The notes: a model not told the origin generated them from the sequence alone. A stretch of DNA of 64,000 bases from Sphingomonas sp. PP-F2F-G114-C0414 (GCF_003688595.1 NZ_RCWT01000010.1:620001-684000), one strand, 5' to 3'. Shown: positions 1 to 9,235, numbered from the stretch's first letter. Program-made: numbers and translations.

Positions 1-415
1 CCGGGACTCCCACTGTCAAGCCGCGCGTGCCGTCCGGCTCGATCGTCAGGGTCAAGCGAAGCGCATCCGGCCAGTGATCGGGACCCGCGCGCTCCGGCCA
101 CTCGACCAGCAACAGCGAATCATAGCGCGCGTCGTCGAGCGCCAATTCCTCGATCTCGGCGGGGTCGTCGATCCGGTAGAGGTCAACGTGGAGGACGGGG
201 AAGCGCACTTCGGGCGGCTCGTAGGGCTGGACGATCGCGAAGCTGGGCGATGGCGCTTCGCCGGCGAGCCCGAGTGCGGCGAGGAGACCGCGGGCGACGC
301 TGGTCTTGCCGGCGCCGAGCGTGCCCACAAGCGTGATGACGTCGCCGGCTCGGACCAGCTCGGCAAGCATAGCCCCGAACGCTTCGGTAGCTTGCGGGTC
401 GGGTAAATGGATCAC
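1..415 (-). CDS. tsaE: tRNA threonylcarbamoyladenosine biosynthesis ATPase TsaE (C-terminus cut by window edge)
   Basis: TsaE is the P-loop ATPase that works with TsaB and TsaD to make the t6A modification on ANN-decoding tRNAs in the cytoplasm. The first 138 residues are visible and the rest lies before base 1. Translating from a GTG at 413-415 gives a Walker A motif GTLGAGKTS at residues 31-39, the family block PSPSFAIVQPY near 55-65, HVDLYR at 76-81 and VEWPE at 104-108. The GTG was chosen because it gives the usual short lead before the P-loop; no strong Shine-Dalgarno is visible. It lies downstream of divL on the same strand, with a palindromic repeat pair in the 124-bp gap. The divL-tsaE pairing is common in alphaproteobacteria, from family knowledge. 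Confidence 0.93.
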   Translation of the reverse strand, partial: MIHLPDPQATEAFGAMLAELVRAGDVITLVGTLGAGKTSVARGLLAALGLAGEAPSPSFAIVQPYEPPEVRFPVLHVDLYRIDDPAEIEELALDDARYDSLLLVEWPERAGPDHWPDALRLTLTIEPDGTRGLTVGVP

Positions 416-424
416 GCGCACGAG

Positions 425-523
425 CCCTCTCCCCCTCGGGGAGAGGGTTGGGTGAGGGGCAGTTCCAAGTGGTACATTGCTTGGCGACCCCTCACCCCGC
501 CCCTCTCCCCGGAGGGGAGAGGG
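425..523. repeat. Pair of palindromic repeats (CCCTCTCC family) between divL and tsaE
   Basis: Two GC-rich hairpins with arms CCCTCTCC/GGGAGAGG, at about 425-447 and 500-523, face each other across about 50 bp. The same family occurs singly at 38576-38598. Neither is followed by a T-run. Inference: they may form an RNA structure that weakens transcription from divL into tsaE. Confidence 0.7.
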
Positions 524-539
524 AGCAGAAGATACACCC

Positions 540-2909
540 TCATCGACGCGGCAATTCTACGGTGATCAGCGTGCCCGCTCCCGGCTCGGACACGAGCTCG
601 ATCGTCCCGCCATGCGCCTCGACGAACTGTTTCGCCAACGGCAGTCCGAGACCCAAAGCCCGATCCCCCATCGGCTTCGACTCCGCAAACCGGTCGAACG
701 CATGCGCCACCGCTTCGGCATCCATCCCGACCCCATCGTCGGACACCACGATCCGCGCCGACGTAGCATTGCCGTCGGTATGCAACAGCACGCGTCCGCC
801 ATCCGGCGTCGCCGCGACCGCATGTCGCAACAGGTGCTCGACGACCTCCTTCAGCCGCTTCGGATTGCCGTTGACGCGCCCTGTCGACCGCGCGACCTCG
901 ACCGCGAAGTCGAGTTTGCGCCGTTTCGCCGACGGCAGGATCGTCTCGGCCGCGGCGCGCACGGTGTTGGCGAGATCGACGTCGCTGCGGTCGGTCTCGT
1001 CGCGGTCGCTCTCGGCGCGGGTCAGGTCGAGCACGTCGTCGACCAGCAGCCCGAGCCGCTCGACCGACTCGAGGATCGCGCCGACATACCCGACGGCTTG
1101 CGGCGTCATCTCGCCCGCATAGCCGCCATGCAGCATCTCCGCGAACCCGCTGATCGAGGTCAACGGCGTGCGCAGCTCGTAGCTCATGTTGGCGACGAAC
1201 GCGGTCTTCACCTTGTCGGCGGCCTCCAGCGCATCGGCGCGGTCGCGCAACGCCTGCTCTGCGCGCCGGCTGTCGGTGATGTCGAGCATCGTGAAGAGCG
1301 CATTCCCATCGGGCAGCGGGACCCCCGCGAACTCGAAATGGCGCCCGTCGGCAAACGCCACACGCCCGCCGCGCTGTTGCCGCTCGACCGTCGCCGAGCG
1401 GACCAGATCGGGGATCAGCGCCGAACGGCTCGGCGTCGCGAGCTTGCCGCCCACCGCCTCGGCGAACGCATCGACGCGCGGGTGCGCAGCGAGGAATTCC
1501 TCCTCGAGCCCCCACAACAGCCGGAACCGGTTGTTCCAGACCTGCAACCGGCCATCGGCCGCGAACACGCCGAGCGCCTCGAACAGATTGTCGAACGTCG
1601 CGGTCCTCACCCGCAACAGCGTGTCGCGCGCGCTCGCAAGCTGGACCTGCTCGGTGCGATCCTCGAAGATCAGCAGCAGCCCGCCATCGGGGAGCGGCTG
1701 GGCGACGACGCGCAGATGCGTGCCGCCGCGCAAATGCCAGTTCTCCTCGATCGCGCCCCCGCCGACCGGGCCGCTCTGCGATCCGCCGGTCTGCAGGAAC
1801 CAGTCGCGCCGTTCCGCCTTCCAGCTCGGGAAGTCGCGAACCTCGGGCAGGCGGTTGGCCTCGCGCATCCGTTCCAGCACGCGGTCGAATTCGGGGCGAT
1901 CGGCTAGCCATTCGCTGCGCATCGCGAACATCCGCCTGAACGGCTGGTTGCAGAACACGAGCGACCGGTCGCCGCCGAACTGCGCCACGCCCGCCGACAA
2001 CCGATCGAGCATCGCGCGCTGCGCCTCGGCAAAGCGCTTGGCGCCGGACCGCGCCTGCTCCAGTTCCTCGATATCGATCGCGAACCCGGCCACGCCACCG
2101 CTCGGCAGCGGCACGTCGTAAATCTGCAACGAGCGCCGCGCGCCGTCGATCGTCGCGGGCAAGACCTGCTGGTGCGGCCGACCTTGTTCGCGCGCGACCG
2201 CCGCGCCGGCCAGCGGCCCGCCGCGGCCCGATCCCTCGACCAGTTCCAGCCCACGCGCGACGACGTCGGCGGCATCGCGCCCCTCGACCGCATCGACATA
2301 GGCGGTGTTGACCATCGTCAGACGCAGATCGTTGGCACGGTACCACATCGGCATCGGCGCCGCCTCGATCAGCCCGGTCAGCGAGTCATACGCCGATCCC
2401 AGCCGCGTGGTTTCGGCGCTGAGCCGAGCGATCTCCGCCTCGCTGTCGGTCGCATCGAACGCCCACAGCAAAACCGCCCCCGCCGCGCCCATCTCGCCGG
2501 GCGCACGGCCACCACGAAACGTGATCGCCCGGGTCGAGCCGACCAGTCGCACCGACCGCACGAACGTCCGCCCCGCGCGCTGCGCCGCAGTGATATCCGC
2601 AATCAACCGCGCTGCGTCGTCGGCGGACAGCCCCGTCCCGCCGGTTGCCAATTCGGCGATCGAACGCGGCGGCATCTCCAACCCAAGCCAATCCGCCATC
2701 CGCTGCGTCATCTCGATCCGCCCGCCGGAGCGGATCACGGTGACGATCGCTGGCGATCCGTCGAGCAGCGTCCGAAGATACGCATTGGCCTCGATCGTTT
2801 CGGCGGCCGCGTTGCGCGCGCGTAAGCCGAAGAAAAAGATCGTAACGGCTACCGCGAGGGCGACAAACAAAGCCACGCCGACCAAAGCCAACATACCGGT
2901 GACGATCAT
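540..2909 (-). CDS. divL: DivL-type PAS sensor kinase with tyrosine in place of the phospho-accepting histidine
   Basis: A 789-residue membrane protein resembling Caulobacter DivL, the atypical kinase that controls CckA and the CtrA cell-cycle pathway. One N-terminal membrane segment (about residues 3-29) is followed by about four PAS-like regions (roughly 45-150, 170-290, 295-420, 430-560), a HisKA dimerisation helix and a HATPase_c domain. The H-box reads VANMSYELRTPL: Tyr577 (codon TAC) stands where kinases have His. The N-box is also degenerate, EHLLRHA with His692 and His696 instead of Asn. The G1 box (DDGVGMD) and G2 box (ALGLGLP) are kept. The Tyr substitution is the hallmark of DivL, so the call rests on it plus the tsaE neighbour. 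An unrelated pseudokinase is the alternative. Confidence 0.85.
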   Translation of the reverse strand: MIVTGMLALVGVALFVALAVAVTIFFFGLRARNAAAETIEANAYLRTLLDGSPAIVTVIRSGGRIEMTQRMADWLGLEMPPRSIAELATGGTGLSADDAARLIADITAAQRAGRTFVRSVRLVGSTRAITFRGGRAPGEMGAAGAVLLWAFDATDSEAEIARLSAETTRLGSAYDSLTGLIEAAPMPMWYRANDLRLTMVNTAYVDAVEGRDAADVVARGLELVEGSGRGGPLAGAAVAREQGRPHQQVLPATIDGARRSLQIYDVPLPSGGVAGFAIDIEELEQARSGAKRFAEAQRAMLDRLSAGVAQFGGDRSLVFCNQPFRRMFAMRSEWLADRPEFDRVLERMREANRLPEVRDFPSWKAERRDWFLQTGGSQSGPVGGGAIEENWHLRGGTHLRVVAQPLPDGGLLLIFEDRTEQVQLASARDTLLRVRTATFDNLFEALGVFAADGRLQVWNNRFRLLWGLEEEFLAAHPRVDAFAEAVGGKLATPSRSALIPDLVRSATVERQQRGGRVAFADGRHFEFAGVPLPDGNALFTMLDITDSRRAEQALRDRADALEAADKVKTAFVANMSYELRTPLTSISGFAEMLHGGYAGEMTPQAVGYVGAILESVERLGLLVDDVLDLTRAESDRDETDRSDVDLANTVRAAAETILPSAKRRKLDFAVEVARSTGRVNGNPKRLKEVVEHLLRHAVAATPDGGRVLLHTDGNATSARIVVSDDGVGMDAEAVAHAFDRFAESKPMGDRALGLGLPLAKQFVEAHGGTIELVSEPGAGTLITVELPRR

Positions 2910-2991
2910 TTCGACGACCGGGTGATTGGTGGGGGCGGAAGCATCATGATCTCCCGCTTAATCCAACCCTCACCCGGTGCGAAGTCGCGTT

Positions 2992-5900
2992 TTAGAATTT
3001 TAGCGTCGTGCCGAACTTGTAGGCGCGGCCGAAAATGCCATCGAAATAGGTGGTCGTTCCCCCGCCTGCAGGGGTCGGGAAGGGCGTCCCCTTGTCGAAA
3101 ATATTGTCCACAATCAGGCGCAATCCGAACTGGCTGTTGACGTTAAAGGCGATCGTCGAGTTGAAATAGCTGATCGCCTTCACCGTCGGATACTCATACG
3201 CCGTGTCGGGCTGATCCGGGTCCACCTTGGTTTTACCAATATACAACCACTGTCCCGACAGGCTGAAGCCCGAATTCGAGTAGGTTGCGTTTACCGATCC
3301 TTTATGTGGCGAATAGCCGATCGAATTGCGCAGCGTCGTCAGATCACCATCACCAACCCGGGTCTCCAGCTTGTCGGTATACTGGTAGCTCCCCGTGAAA
3401 TTGAGCGAGCTTTCCGCGCCCAGGAACGGCGTACGCGTCTGATACCCGATCTGCGCGACGAGCCCGCGGAATTTCGTCGACGCGGCGTTGGCATAGCCGG
3501 TCTGGATGAACGTGATCTGGCCGGCTCCGGTGCGGGTAAAGTTGGAGCAGAGTGCGGTGGGATAGCTCGCGCTGTCATAACAGCCCTGAAGTACCTGATC
3601 CGCGTCGAGTGTCTGGATCGCATCTTTCAGCTTGATATCGATCCAGTCCGCGGTTGCGTTGAACCCGCGGAGAAAGGCCGGACGCAGGATGACGCCGAAG
3701 GTCTTCGCGTTCGCGGTCTCGTTGCGGAGATCCGTGTTGCCGGAGATCGTTCCGCGCGCAGTCGCATCGACAATATTCGACTGGAAGTTTGCCGGAAGGC
3801 CCGCCGCTGCGCAGTTTGCAGCCCGCTGCGTCGGGTTGGGACCACCACCGATGAACCGCGAGTCACACGGGTCGTTAGCCGTCGTGAAAATCTGGCTCGT
3901 CGGGTTGAACAATTCGGTCACCGCCGGGGCACGTACCGAGCGGGTGTAATTGCCCCGCAGCGCCAAACCACTGATCGGCTCCCACCGTACGTCGCCGGTG
4001 TAGGTCCAGTCGCCACCCGCAAGCGAGTTATCAATGTAGCGGCCAGCCCCGTGCAGCTCGAACCGGTTTACCAAAGGGATATTCTGATCCGGCCCGATGA
4101 GCGGTACGTTCAACTCGCCGAACACCTCGTTGGTGTGAAAGCTGCCCATGACGGGATCGATCGGAATCGTCCGACCAAACTGCGTGCGCCCACCAGTCGG
4201 GTCGGTGGGATCGACCTCGCCATAATAGAACGTGCCGGGATCGAACGATGCCTTCTCGTTGCGGTGCTCATAACCAAGTGCATAGCCGACGCCACCGCCC
4301 CAGACATCGAACAATTCGCCCGACAGCGATGCCGTGACGACCCACTGTTCGTTCACCGCGCGCGGGTTTGCGACCGCCGTGACGTAATCGCGCGCTGCCT
4401 GGCTGATCTGCTGGCCGAACGGGTTGATCGGGCTGCACGTGCTGCTGATCGTCGCGATATTGGCATTTACCGAGCCCGGGGCACAGACGATGTTGCCGCT
4501 GGCGTCACGGACCGCGTTCAGCGCGTTCTGGAAATTCTGCTGGACCAGCACACGTTCGCTGCCTTGCGTGGTCGATCGACCGTAATTGCCGACCACTTCG
4601 AATTTCTGCTGTTTCCCGAGCGCATTGAAGTTCCCGTCGACACCCGCAACGAAGCGGTACAGTTCCACCGTCGATGAGCCAGCGCCCGACACGAGATCGG
4701 TATTGGCCCTGCCAAGATAGAAACTATCTTGGGAGTCGGACGCAGGATTGGCGGCAAGTGCGGAGACGATCGTATTGCGGGCAGCTGTGCTGAGGAACGG
4801 ATTGTTAACGCTAAGAATTAGGTTCCCGTCTGGTCTGCCCGCTGTATCGAACAATGCTGTGTTGTAGACCGGTTGATCGCGGAGCTGGTTGCCCTTGCTG
4901 TTAGCGTACCATCCTTCACCAAAGATGCGCACGTTGTTGGTCACCTGAAATTCGGCAAGCGCGGTCCCGAGATAGCGCTGGACGGGCGTCAGAAGATTGC
5001 CTGGGATAACGAAACCATTGCCGCCGTTAAAGTTGATCTGGTTTCCGGTCTGATGGCCAAAATCGATTGGAACAAGATTGCCCGTCTTGTCGAAAGCAAC
5101 GGCCTGCCCCGCGGCATTCGTGACGCTTGGCTGAAACCCGAAATTGGCGACCTGACCAGCCGAGATCGGAAAATAGTCGGTAACTAGCGGCGCGCCAAAT
5201 TCGTTCAGCGCGGGAAGGCGCCGGTCCGCGATATAGGCATTCTTGAACGGCGACGCTGGGTCGAGCGGCGTCGTGAACGATGAATTGAGTCGGCTGTTGG
5301 GACGATCAGCAAGCGTCAAACCGAACTGCTTATTATATTCGCCGGCAATTGTGATGTTGCCTCGACCCCCGGCAAAGTTATAGCCAGCCAGTCCGCGCAC
5401 GCGGTATTCCGGCGCGTCGCCGCGATCAGCGATCCCATATTGCCCGTCCAACTGCAATCCGCTGAACTTGCGTTTGGTAATGACGTTGATCGTTCCCGCT
5501 ACCGCGTCGGACCCGTAGATTGGCGCACCGCCGACTGCGATCGTCTCGACCCGGTCGACCAACAGCGTTGGAATTACATTGAAGTCGACCTGGGAACCAG
5601 ACCCGGTCGGTCCGAAGATGGAAGAGGTATTCGAACTGACGAAGCGACGGCCATTGACGACGGTCAACGTGCGCTGATCACCCAATCCAAAGAAATTCAG
5701 GAACGACTGCCCTGATCCAAACGCACCGGCCTGGGCGCCGACACGGCTACTGCCCGGCACGCCGAACGACGGAAGATCCTGCAACGCGTCGGCAACATTC
5801 GAATAGCCCCGCTGTTCGATAAGCTGACTATCCACGACTAACGTCGGCTGTCCGCTATCCAGGTTGCGGCGCGGAATACGTGAGCCGGTAACGACGATAT

Positions 5901-6114
5901 CGCCGCCCGTTTTTGCGTCCGATGTAGCAGTCTCCGGCAAATCGGTCGCGGCCTTGGCATCAACGGGCACGGCGCTGTCAGGCTGCTCCATCTGGGTTTG
6001 GGCTTCGACCGGCGCTGTCGTCTGGGCACTCGCAGAATTTGCAGCGGCCAATACGAACGCCACGGTGGACGCCGTGACGAACAGCCCTGACTTTAGAAGC
6101 GGTATACCAACCAT
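2992..6114 (-). CDS. TonB-dependent outer membrane receptor
   Basis: A 1040-residue outer-membrane active transporter energised by TonB/ExbBD. It has a signal peptide ending near ANSASAQ (about residue 31), a TonB-box-like DIVVTGSRIPRR near residue 73, a plug domain with the VNGRRFV element, and a long beta-barrel ending in a C-terminal aromatic strand (TTLKF). The substrate cannot be told from sequence; sphingomonads have dozens of such receptors for plant polysaccharides, siderophores and peptides. No transporter, hydrolase or regulator gene is adjacent, so it looks like an orphan between ahcY and divL. AAGGGG lies about 10 bases before the ATG. An 18-bp inverted repeat about 90 bp upstream is a likely operator. 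Confidence 0.92.
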   Translation of the reverse strand: MVGIPLLKSGLFVTASTVAFVLAAANSASAQTTAPVEAQTQMEQPDSAVPVDAKAATDLPETATSDAKTGGDIVVTGSRIPRRNLDSGQPTLVVDSQLIEQRGYSNVADALQDLPSFGVPGSSRVGAQAGAFGSGQSFLNFFGLGDQRTLTVVNGRRFVSSNTSSIFGPTGSGSQVDFNVIPTLLVDRVETIAVGGAPIYGSDAVAGTINVITKRKFSGLQLDGQYGIADRGDAPEYRVRGLAGYNFAGGRGNITIAGEYNKQFGLTLADRPNSRLNSSFTTPLDPASPFKNAYIADRRLPALNEFGAPLVTDYFPISAGQVANFGFQPSVTNAAGQAVAFDKTGNLVPIDFGHQTGNQINFNGGNGFVIPGNLLTPVQRYLGTALAEFQVTNNVRIFGEGWYANSKGNQLRDQPVYNTALFDTAGRPDGNLILSVNNPFLSTAARNTIVSALAANPASDSQDSFYLGRANTDLVSGAGSSTVELYRFVAGVDGNFNALGKQQKFEVVGNYGRSTTQGSERVLVQQNFQNALNAVRDASGNIVCAPGSVNANIATISSTCSPINPFGQQISQAARDYVTAVANPRAVNEQWVVTASLSGELFDVWGGGVGYALGYEHRNEKASFDPGTFYYGEVDPTDPTGGRTQFGRTIPIDPVMGSFHTNEVFGELNVPLIGPDQNIPLVNRFELHGAGRYIDNSLAGGDWTYTGDVRWEPISGLALRGNYTRSVRAPAVTELFNPTSQIFTTANDPCDSRFIGGGPNPTQRAANCAAAGLPANFQSNIVDATARGTISGNTDLRNETANAKTFGVILRPAFLRGFNATADWIDIKLKDAIQTLDADQVLQGCYDSASYPTALCSNFTRTGAGQITFIQTGYANAASTKFRGLVAQIGYQTRTPFLGAESSLNFTGSYQYTDKLETRVGDGDLTTLRNSIGYSPHKGSVNATYSNSGFSLSGQWLYIGKTKVDPDQPDTAYEYPTVKAISYFNSTIAFNVNSQFGLRLIVDNIFDKGTPFPTPAGGGTTTYFDGIFGRAYKFGTTLKF

Positions 6115-6205
6115 GCCGACGAACCCCTTTTACAATCTTTTTTACGGGCCGAAAGGACACCTTTTATGCCGCTTTATCAACGGGGGTGGCGAAACATTAC
6201 AAACA

Positions 6206-6223
6206 TGTTGCATCGCTGCAACA
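6206..6223. promoter_or_regulatory. Operator-like inverted repeat upstream of the TonB-dependent receptor
   Basis: The sequence TGTTGCATCGCTGCAACA has two perfect 7-bp arms around a 4-base core with a central CG, about 92 bp before the receptor start. Even palindromes with a central CG and TTGCA/TGCAA arms are typical of LacI-family sites, which often control sugar-uptake receptors in sphingomonads. The regulator assignment is inference; no regulator gene is nearby. Confidence 0.45.
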
Positions 6224-6236
6224 CGGATCCGCAACG

Positions 6237-6270
6237 AAAAAGCCGCGCCCGCCTGGTGGCGGACGCGGCT
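6237..6270 (-). terminator. Intrinsic terminator of ahcY
   Basis: On the minus strand, about 28 bases after the ahcY stop, a strong GC hairpin with arms GCCGCG and CGCGGC (6242-6269) is followed by five Ts (complement of the As at 6237-6241). This is a classical Rho-independent terminator and separates ahcY from the TonB-dependent receptor downstream. Confidence 0.8.
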
Positions 6271-6297
6271 TTCGAAAACCCCACGGAATCCTGCGGA

Positions 6298-7731
6298 TCA
6301 GTAGCGGTAATGGTCCGGCTTGAACGGGCCTTCGACTGGCACGCCGATGTAGCCGGCCTGCTTGTCCGACAGCTTCGACAGCTTCACGCCGAGCTTCTCG
6401 AGATGCAGCATCGCGACCTTCTCGTCGAGGTGCTTCGGCAGGACGTAGACTTCGTTCTTGTAGTTCTCGCCCTTGGTCCAGAGCTCGATCTGCGCGAGCG
6501 TCTGGTTGGTGAACGAGGCCGACATCACGAACGACGGGTGGCCGGTGGCGCAACCGAGGTTCACCAGGCGACCCTTCGCCAGGATGATGATCTGCTTGCC
6601 GTCCGGGAACTTCACCAGGTCGGTGCCGGGCTTCACTTCGGTCCAGTCGTAGTTCGACAGCGCGGCGATCTGGATCTCCGAGTCGAAGTGGCCGATGTTG
6701 CAGACGATCGACATCGGCTTCATCGCCTTCATGTGATCGGCGGTGATGACGTCGGCGTTGCCGGTCGCGGTGCAGAAGATGTCGGCGCGCGACACGGCAT
6801 CTTCCATCGTCACGACCTCGAAGCCCTCCATCGCCGCCTGCAGTGCGCAGATCGGGTCGACTTCGGTGACCATCACGCGCGCGCCGCCGTTGCGGAGCGA
6901 CTGCGCCGAGCCCTTGCCGACGTCACCGAAGCCGGCGACGCAGGCGACCTTGCCGGCGAGCATGACGTCGGTCGCGCGACGGATCGCGTCGACCAGCGAT
7001 TCCTTGCAGCCGTAGAGATTGTCGAACTTCGACTTGGTGACCGAGTCGTTGACGTTGATCGCCGGGAACGGCAGCTCGCCCTTCTTGGCGATCTCGTACA
7101 GGCGGTGGACGCCCGTGGTGGTCTCTTCCGAGACGCCCTTCAGGTTCTTGACGGTCTCGGTCAGGTAGCCCGGGTTCTTCGCGACGTACGCCTTGAGCGC
7201 ACGCTGCATCTCTACCTCTTCCTCGTTCTCGGGCTCGGGCATCGTGTGGCCGGCTTCGAGCTTGGCGCCCCAGAGTGCGAACATCGTCGCGTCGCCACCG
7301 TCGTCGAGGATGATGTTGGCGGTCTGGCCCTCTACGTCGCGATCCCACGAGAAGATGTCGCCGACATAGTTCCAGTAATCCGCGAGGCTCTCGCCCTTGA
7401 TCGCGAACACCGGCACGCCGGTCGCGGCGATCGCGGCGGCGGCGTGGTCCTGCGTCGAGAAGATGTTGCACGTCGCCCAGCGGACGTCGGCGCCGAGTGC
7501 GGTCAGCGTTTCGATCAGCACCGCGGTCTGGATCGTCATGTGCAGCGAGCCGGTGATGCGCGCGCCCTTGAGCGGCTGTGCTGCGCCGAACTCGGTACGC
7601 AGCGACATCAGGCCGGGCATTTCGGTCTCGGCGATGTTGATCTCGGCGCGGCCGAAATCGGCGAGGCTGATGTCGGCGACGACGTAGTCGGCCTTGGCGT
7701 CGGTCTTCGTAGGCGCAAGCGTGGTGGCCAC
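6298..7731 (-). CDS. ahcY: Adenosylhomocysteinase (S-adenosyl-L-homocysteine hydrolase)
   Basis: Hydrolyses S-adenosylhomocysteine to adenosine and homocysteine in the cytoplasm, using bound NAD; it clears the product inhibitor of SAM-dependent methylation. The protein is 477 residues, close to the bacterial norm. It has the NAD-binding loop [14 protein letters not shown], the substrate segments near the N-terminus, and the invariant C-terminal tail PDHYRY. The start is a GTG at 7729-7731: it gives the typical N-terminus MATTLAPTK and has AGGAGA eight bases upstream. An in-frame ATG at 7812 would add 27 residues unlike the family. A perfect palindrome about 87 bp upstream suggests repressor control, and a clear terminator follows the gene. 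Confidence 0.97.
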   Translation of the reverse strand: MATTLAPTKTDAKADYVVADISLADFGRAEINIAETEMPGLMSLRTEFGAAQPLKGARITGSLHMTIQTAVLIETLTALGADVRWATCNIFSTQDHAAAAIAATGVPVFAIKGESLADYWNYVGDIFSWDRDVEGQTANIILDDGGDATMFALWGAKLEAGHTMPEPENEEEVEMQRALKAYVAKNPGYLTETVKNLKGVSEETTTGVHRLYEIAKKGELPFPAINVNDSVTKSKFDNLYGCKESLVDAIRRATDVMLAGKVACVAGFGDVGKGSAQSLRNGGARVMVTEVDPICALQAAMEGFEVVTMEDAVSRADIFCTATGNADVITADHMKAMKPMSIVCNIGHFDSEIQIAALSNYDWTEVKPGTDLVKFPDGKQIIILAKGRLVNLGCATGHPSFVMSASFTNQTLAQIELWTKGENYKNEVYVLPKHLDEKVAMLHLEKLGVKLSKLSDKQAGYIGVPVEGPFKPDHYRY

Positions 7732-7817
7732 GAGGAGTCTCCTGAGAATATCGTGATCGGCGAGCCTCATGCCCGTGCCGGATACTGCATCATAGGAGAG
7801 TGGAGGCCCCAAATCAA

Positions 7818-7837
7818 ATATAAAGATATCTTTATAT
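7818..7837. promoter_or_regulatory. Perfect 20-bp palindrome upstream of ahcY, likely methionine-cycle repressor operator
   Basis: ATATAAAGATATCTTTATAT is an exact 20-base palindrome, AT-only apart from one G and one C, in a region of about 66% GC. It lies 87 bp before the ahcY start. Methionine-cycle genes in Proteobacteria are often controlled by ArsR-family repressors that sense S-adenosylhomocysteine (SahR type). I assign that class by context, not by matching a remembered consensus. Confidence 0.6.
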
Positions 7838-7883
7838 GATGGTTAGGGATGCACGCTGTGCAAGTCGCGTTGCCCTTCTTCGG

Positions 7884-7898
7884 CTCCCTTCCAGGGAG
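7884..7898. repeat. Short hairpin after yqgE
   Basis: The arms CTCCCT and AGGGAG with a 3-base loop form a small GC-rich hairpin immediately downstream of the yqgE stop. It resembles half of the CCTCCCT repeat family seen at 19741-19851. It may act as a weak terminator; there is no T-run. Confidence 0.4.
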
Positions 7899-7907
7899 GG
7901 GGGAAGA

Positions 7908-8468
7908 TTACGCCCGGCCCGTCTCCGCGACAAGCAACCGCGGATCCACGCCAGCCTGCGCGAAGGCCAGCGTCCAGCGATCCTCCGCCGCGGTCTCGAA
8001 CAGCAGTTCGGCATCGCCGGCCACGTTGAACCACCCCGGCCGCGACAGCTCGCCCTCGAGCTGGCCGCCATCCCAACCGGCATAACCGAGCGCCACCACC
8101 CACTCCGATGGGCCTTTCCCATCGGCGATCGCACGCAGCACGTCGACCGTGCTCGACAGCTTCCAACGACCGGCGACATCGACCGAATCCTGCCCGCCCC
8201 AGTCGGACGAATGCACCACGAACCCGCGCCGCGGCTCGACCGGTCCGCCGAAATGCACCGGCGCGTTCGGCGCATCGCCCGGCTCGATCCCGAACTGTTC
8301 GAGCAGGTCGTGGAAGCCCAAACCGTCGATCGTCGCGCCGATCCCGATCCCGATCGCGCCATTATCGTCATGGCTGCACATCGCGATCACCGCGCGGGCG
8401 AAGCGTGGGTCGCTCATGCCCGGCATCGCGAGCAGGAATTGTCCCGAAAGAAAGCGCGTTTTGTCCAT
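7908..8468 (-). CDS. YqgE/AlgH family protein (UPF0301)
   Basis: A 186-residue member of the UPF0301 family. The N-terminal block [13 protein letters not shown] followed by [13 protein letters not shown], and the later [17 protein letters not shown], are the family signatures. Its biochemical role is not established; the AlgH name comes from an alginate regulator in Pseudomonas. No signal peptide or membrane helix is visible. The start at 8468 gives [10 protein letters not shown]; an ATG four codons upstream (8480) is equally possible and has a distant GGAG. It is transcribed divergently from the peroxiredoxin gene, sharing about 100 bp. Confidence 0.88.
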   Translation of the reverse strand: MDKTRFLSGQFLLAMPGMSDPRFARAVIAMCSHDDNGAIGIGIGATIDGLGFHDLLEQFGIEPGDAPNAPVHFGGPVEPRRGFVVHSSDWGGQDSVDVAGRWKLSSTVDVLRAIADGKGPSEWVVALGYAGWDGGQLEGELSRPGWFNVAGDAELLFETAAEDRWTLAFAQAGVDPRLLVAETGRA

Positions 8469-8576
8469 GACCAGGAACATAGCGTTGCGCGTACTCCGTC
8501 GCCACGCTTGAAATACGGCGCCCGGCGTCCAAGGTACGGACCGCGCGCGACGACCGCGCGGCACAGGAGATTTCAG

Positions 8577-9056
8577 ATGACGATCAGCGTCGGCGACCGC
8601 CTTCCCACCACCACTCTCGTCAAGGCCACCGCGGATGGCCCCGATCAGGTCGATACCGACAGCTTCTTCAAGGGCCGCAAGGTCGCGCTGTTCGCGGTCC
8701 CCGGCGCGTTCACGCCGACCTGCTCGGCCAAGCATTTGCCCGGTTTCGTCGAGAAGGAAGCCGAACTGAAGGCCAAGGGCGTCGACGAGGTCGCGTGCGT
8801 TTCGGTCAACGATGCGTTCGTGATGGGCGCTTGGGGCAAGTCGGCAGGCGCCGGCGACATCACGTTGCTCGCGGACGGCAATGGCGACTTCGCCAAGGCG
8901 ATCGGGCTGACGATGGACGGCTCGGGCTTCGGCATGGGGACGCGCAGCCAGCGTTACTCGATGCTGGTGAACGACGGCGTCGTCGAGCAGTTGAACGTCG
9001 AGGCTCCGGGTGAGTTCAAGGTCAGCTCGGCCGAGCACCTGCTCAGCGAGATCTGA
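8577..9056 (+). CDS. Peroxiredoxin, Prx5/AhpE-like redoxin family
   Basis: A 159-residue thiol peroxidase that reduces hydrogen peroxide and organic hydroperoxides in the cytoplasm. The peroxidatic cysteine sits in [16 protein letters not shown], the Prx5 form of the PxxxTxxC motif. Other family blocks are [17 protein letters not shown] and the arginine-bearing [12 protein letters not shown]. The start ATG at 8577 has AGGAGA six bases upstream; the same frame is open for hundreds of bases before it, antisense to yqgE, which is not coding. A palindromic repeat pair follows the stop and separates the gene from amn. Confidence 0.94.
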   Translation: MTISVGDRLPTTTLVKATADGPDQVDTDSFFKGRKVALFAVPGAFTPTCSAKHLPGFVEKEAELKAKGVDEVACVSVNDAFVMGAWGKSAGAGDITLLADGNGDFAKAIGLTMDGSGFGMGTRSQRYSMLVNDGVVEQLNVEAPGEFKVSSAEHLLSEI

Positions 9057-9061
9057 TCATT

Positions 9062-9190
9062 CCTCCCCGGCACGGGGAGGTGGCAGCCCGTCAGGGCTGA
9101 CGGAGGGGGCTCTCCGCGAACGTACCGTGTGCGGCACGCCCCCTCCACCCTTCGCTTCGCGAACGGTCCCCCTCCCCGTGCCGGGGAGGA
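9062..9190. repeat. Palindromic repeat pair (CTCCCCGGCACGGGGAG family)
   Basis: Two copies of the hairpin CTCCCCGGCACGGGGAG, in opposite orientation, bound this stretch. Between them are further complementary segments (GTCAGGGCTGAC; TTCGCTTCGCGAA). It fills the whole gap between the peroxiredoxin and amn genes and leaves little room for an independent amn promoter outside the last about 45 bases. Confidence 0.75.
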
Positions 9191-9235
9191 TTTCGAAGTC
9201 TTGCCACCGTAACGTCCGCCACCTAACACTGCCCG

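Noticed and set aside
477..1907. Long open frames antisense to divL, also 412-2346 in another frame
   Set aside because: They are GC-rich shadow frames rich in Arg, with no family motifs and no ribosome binding site; divL in the true frame has clear domains.
6166..7839. 557-codon frame opposite ahcY
   Set aside because: Low-complexity Arg/Asp/Leu translation antisense to a certain housekeeping gene.
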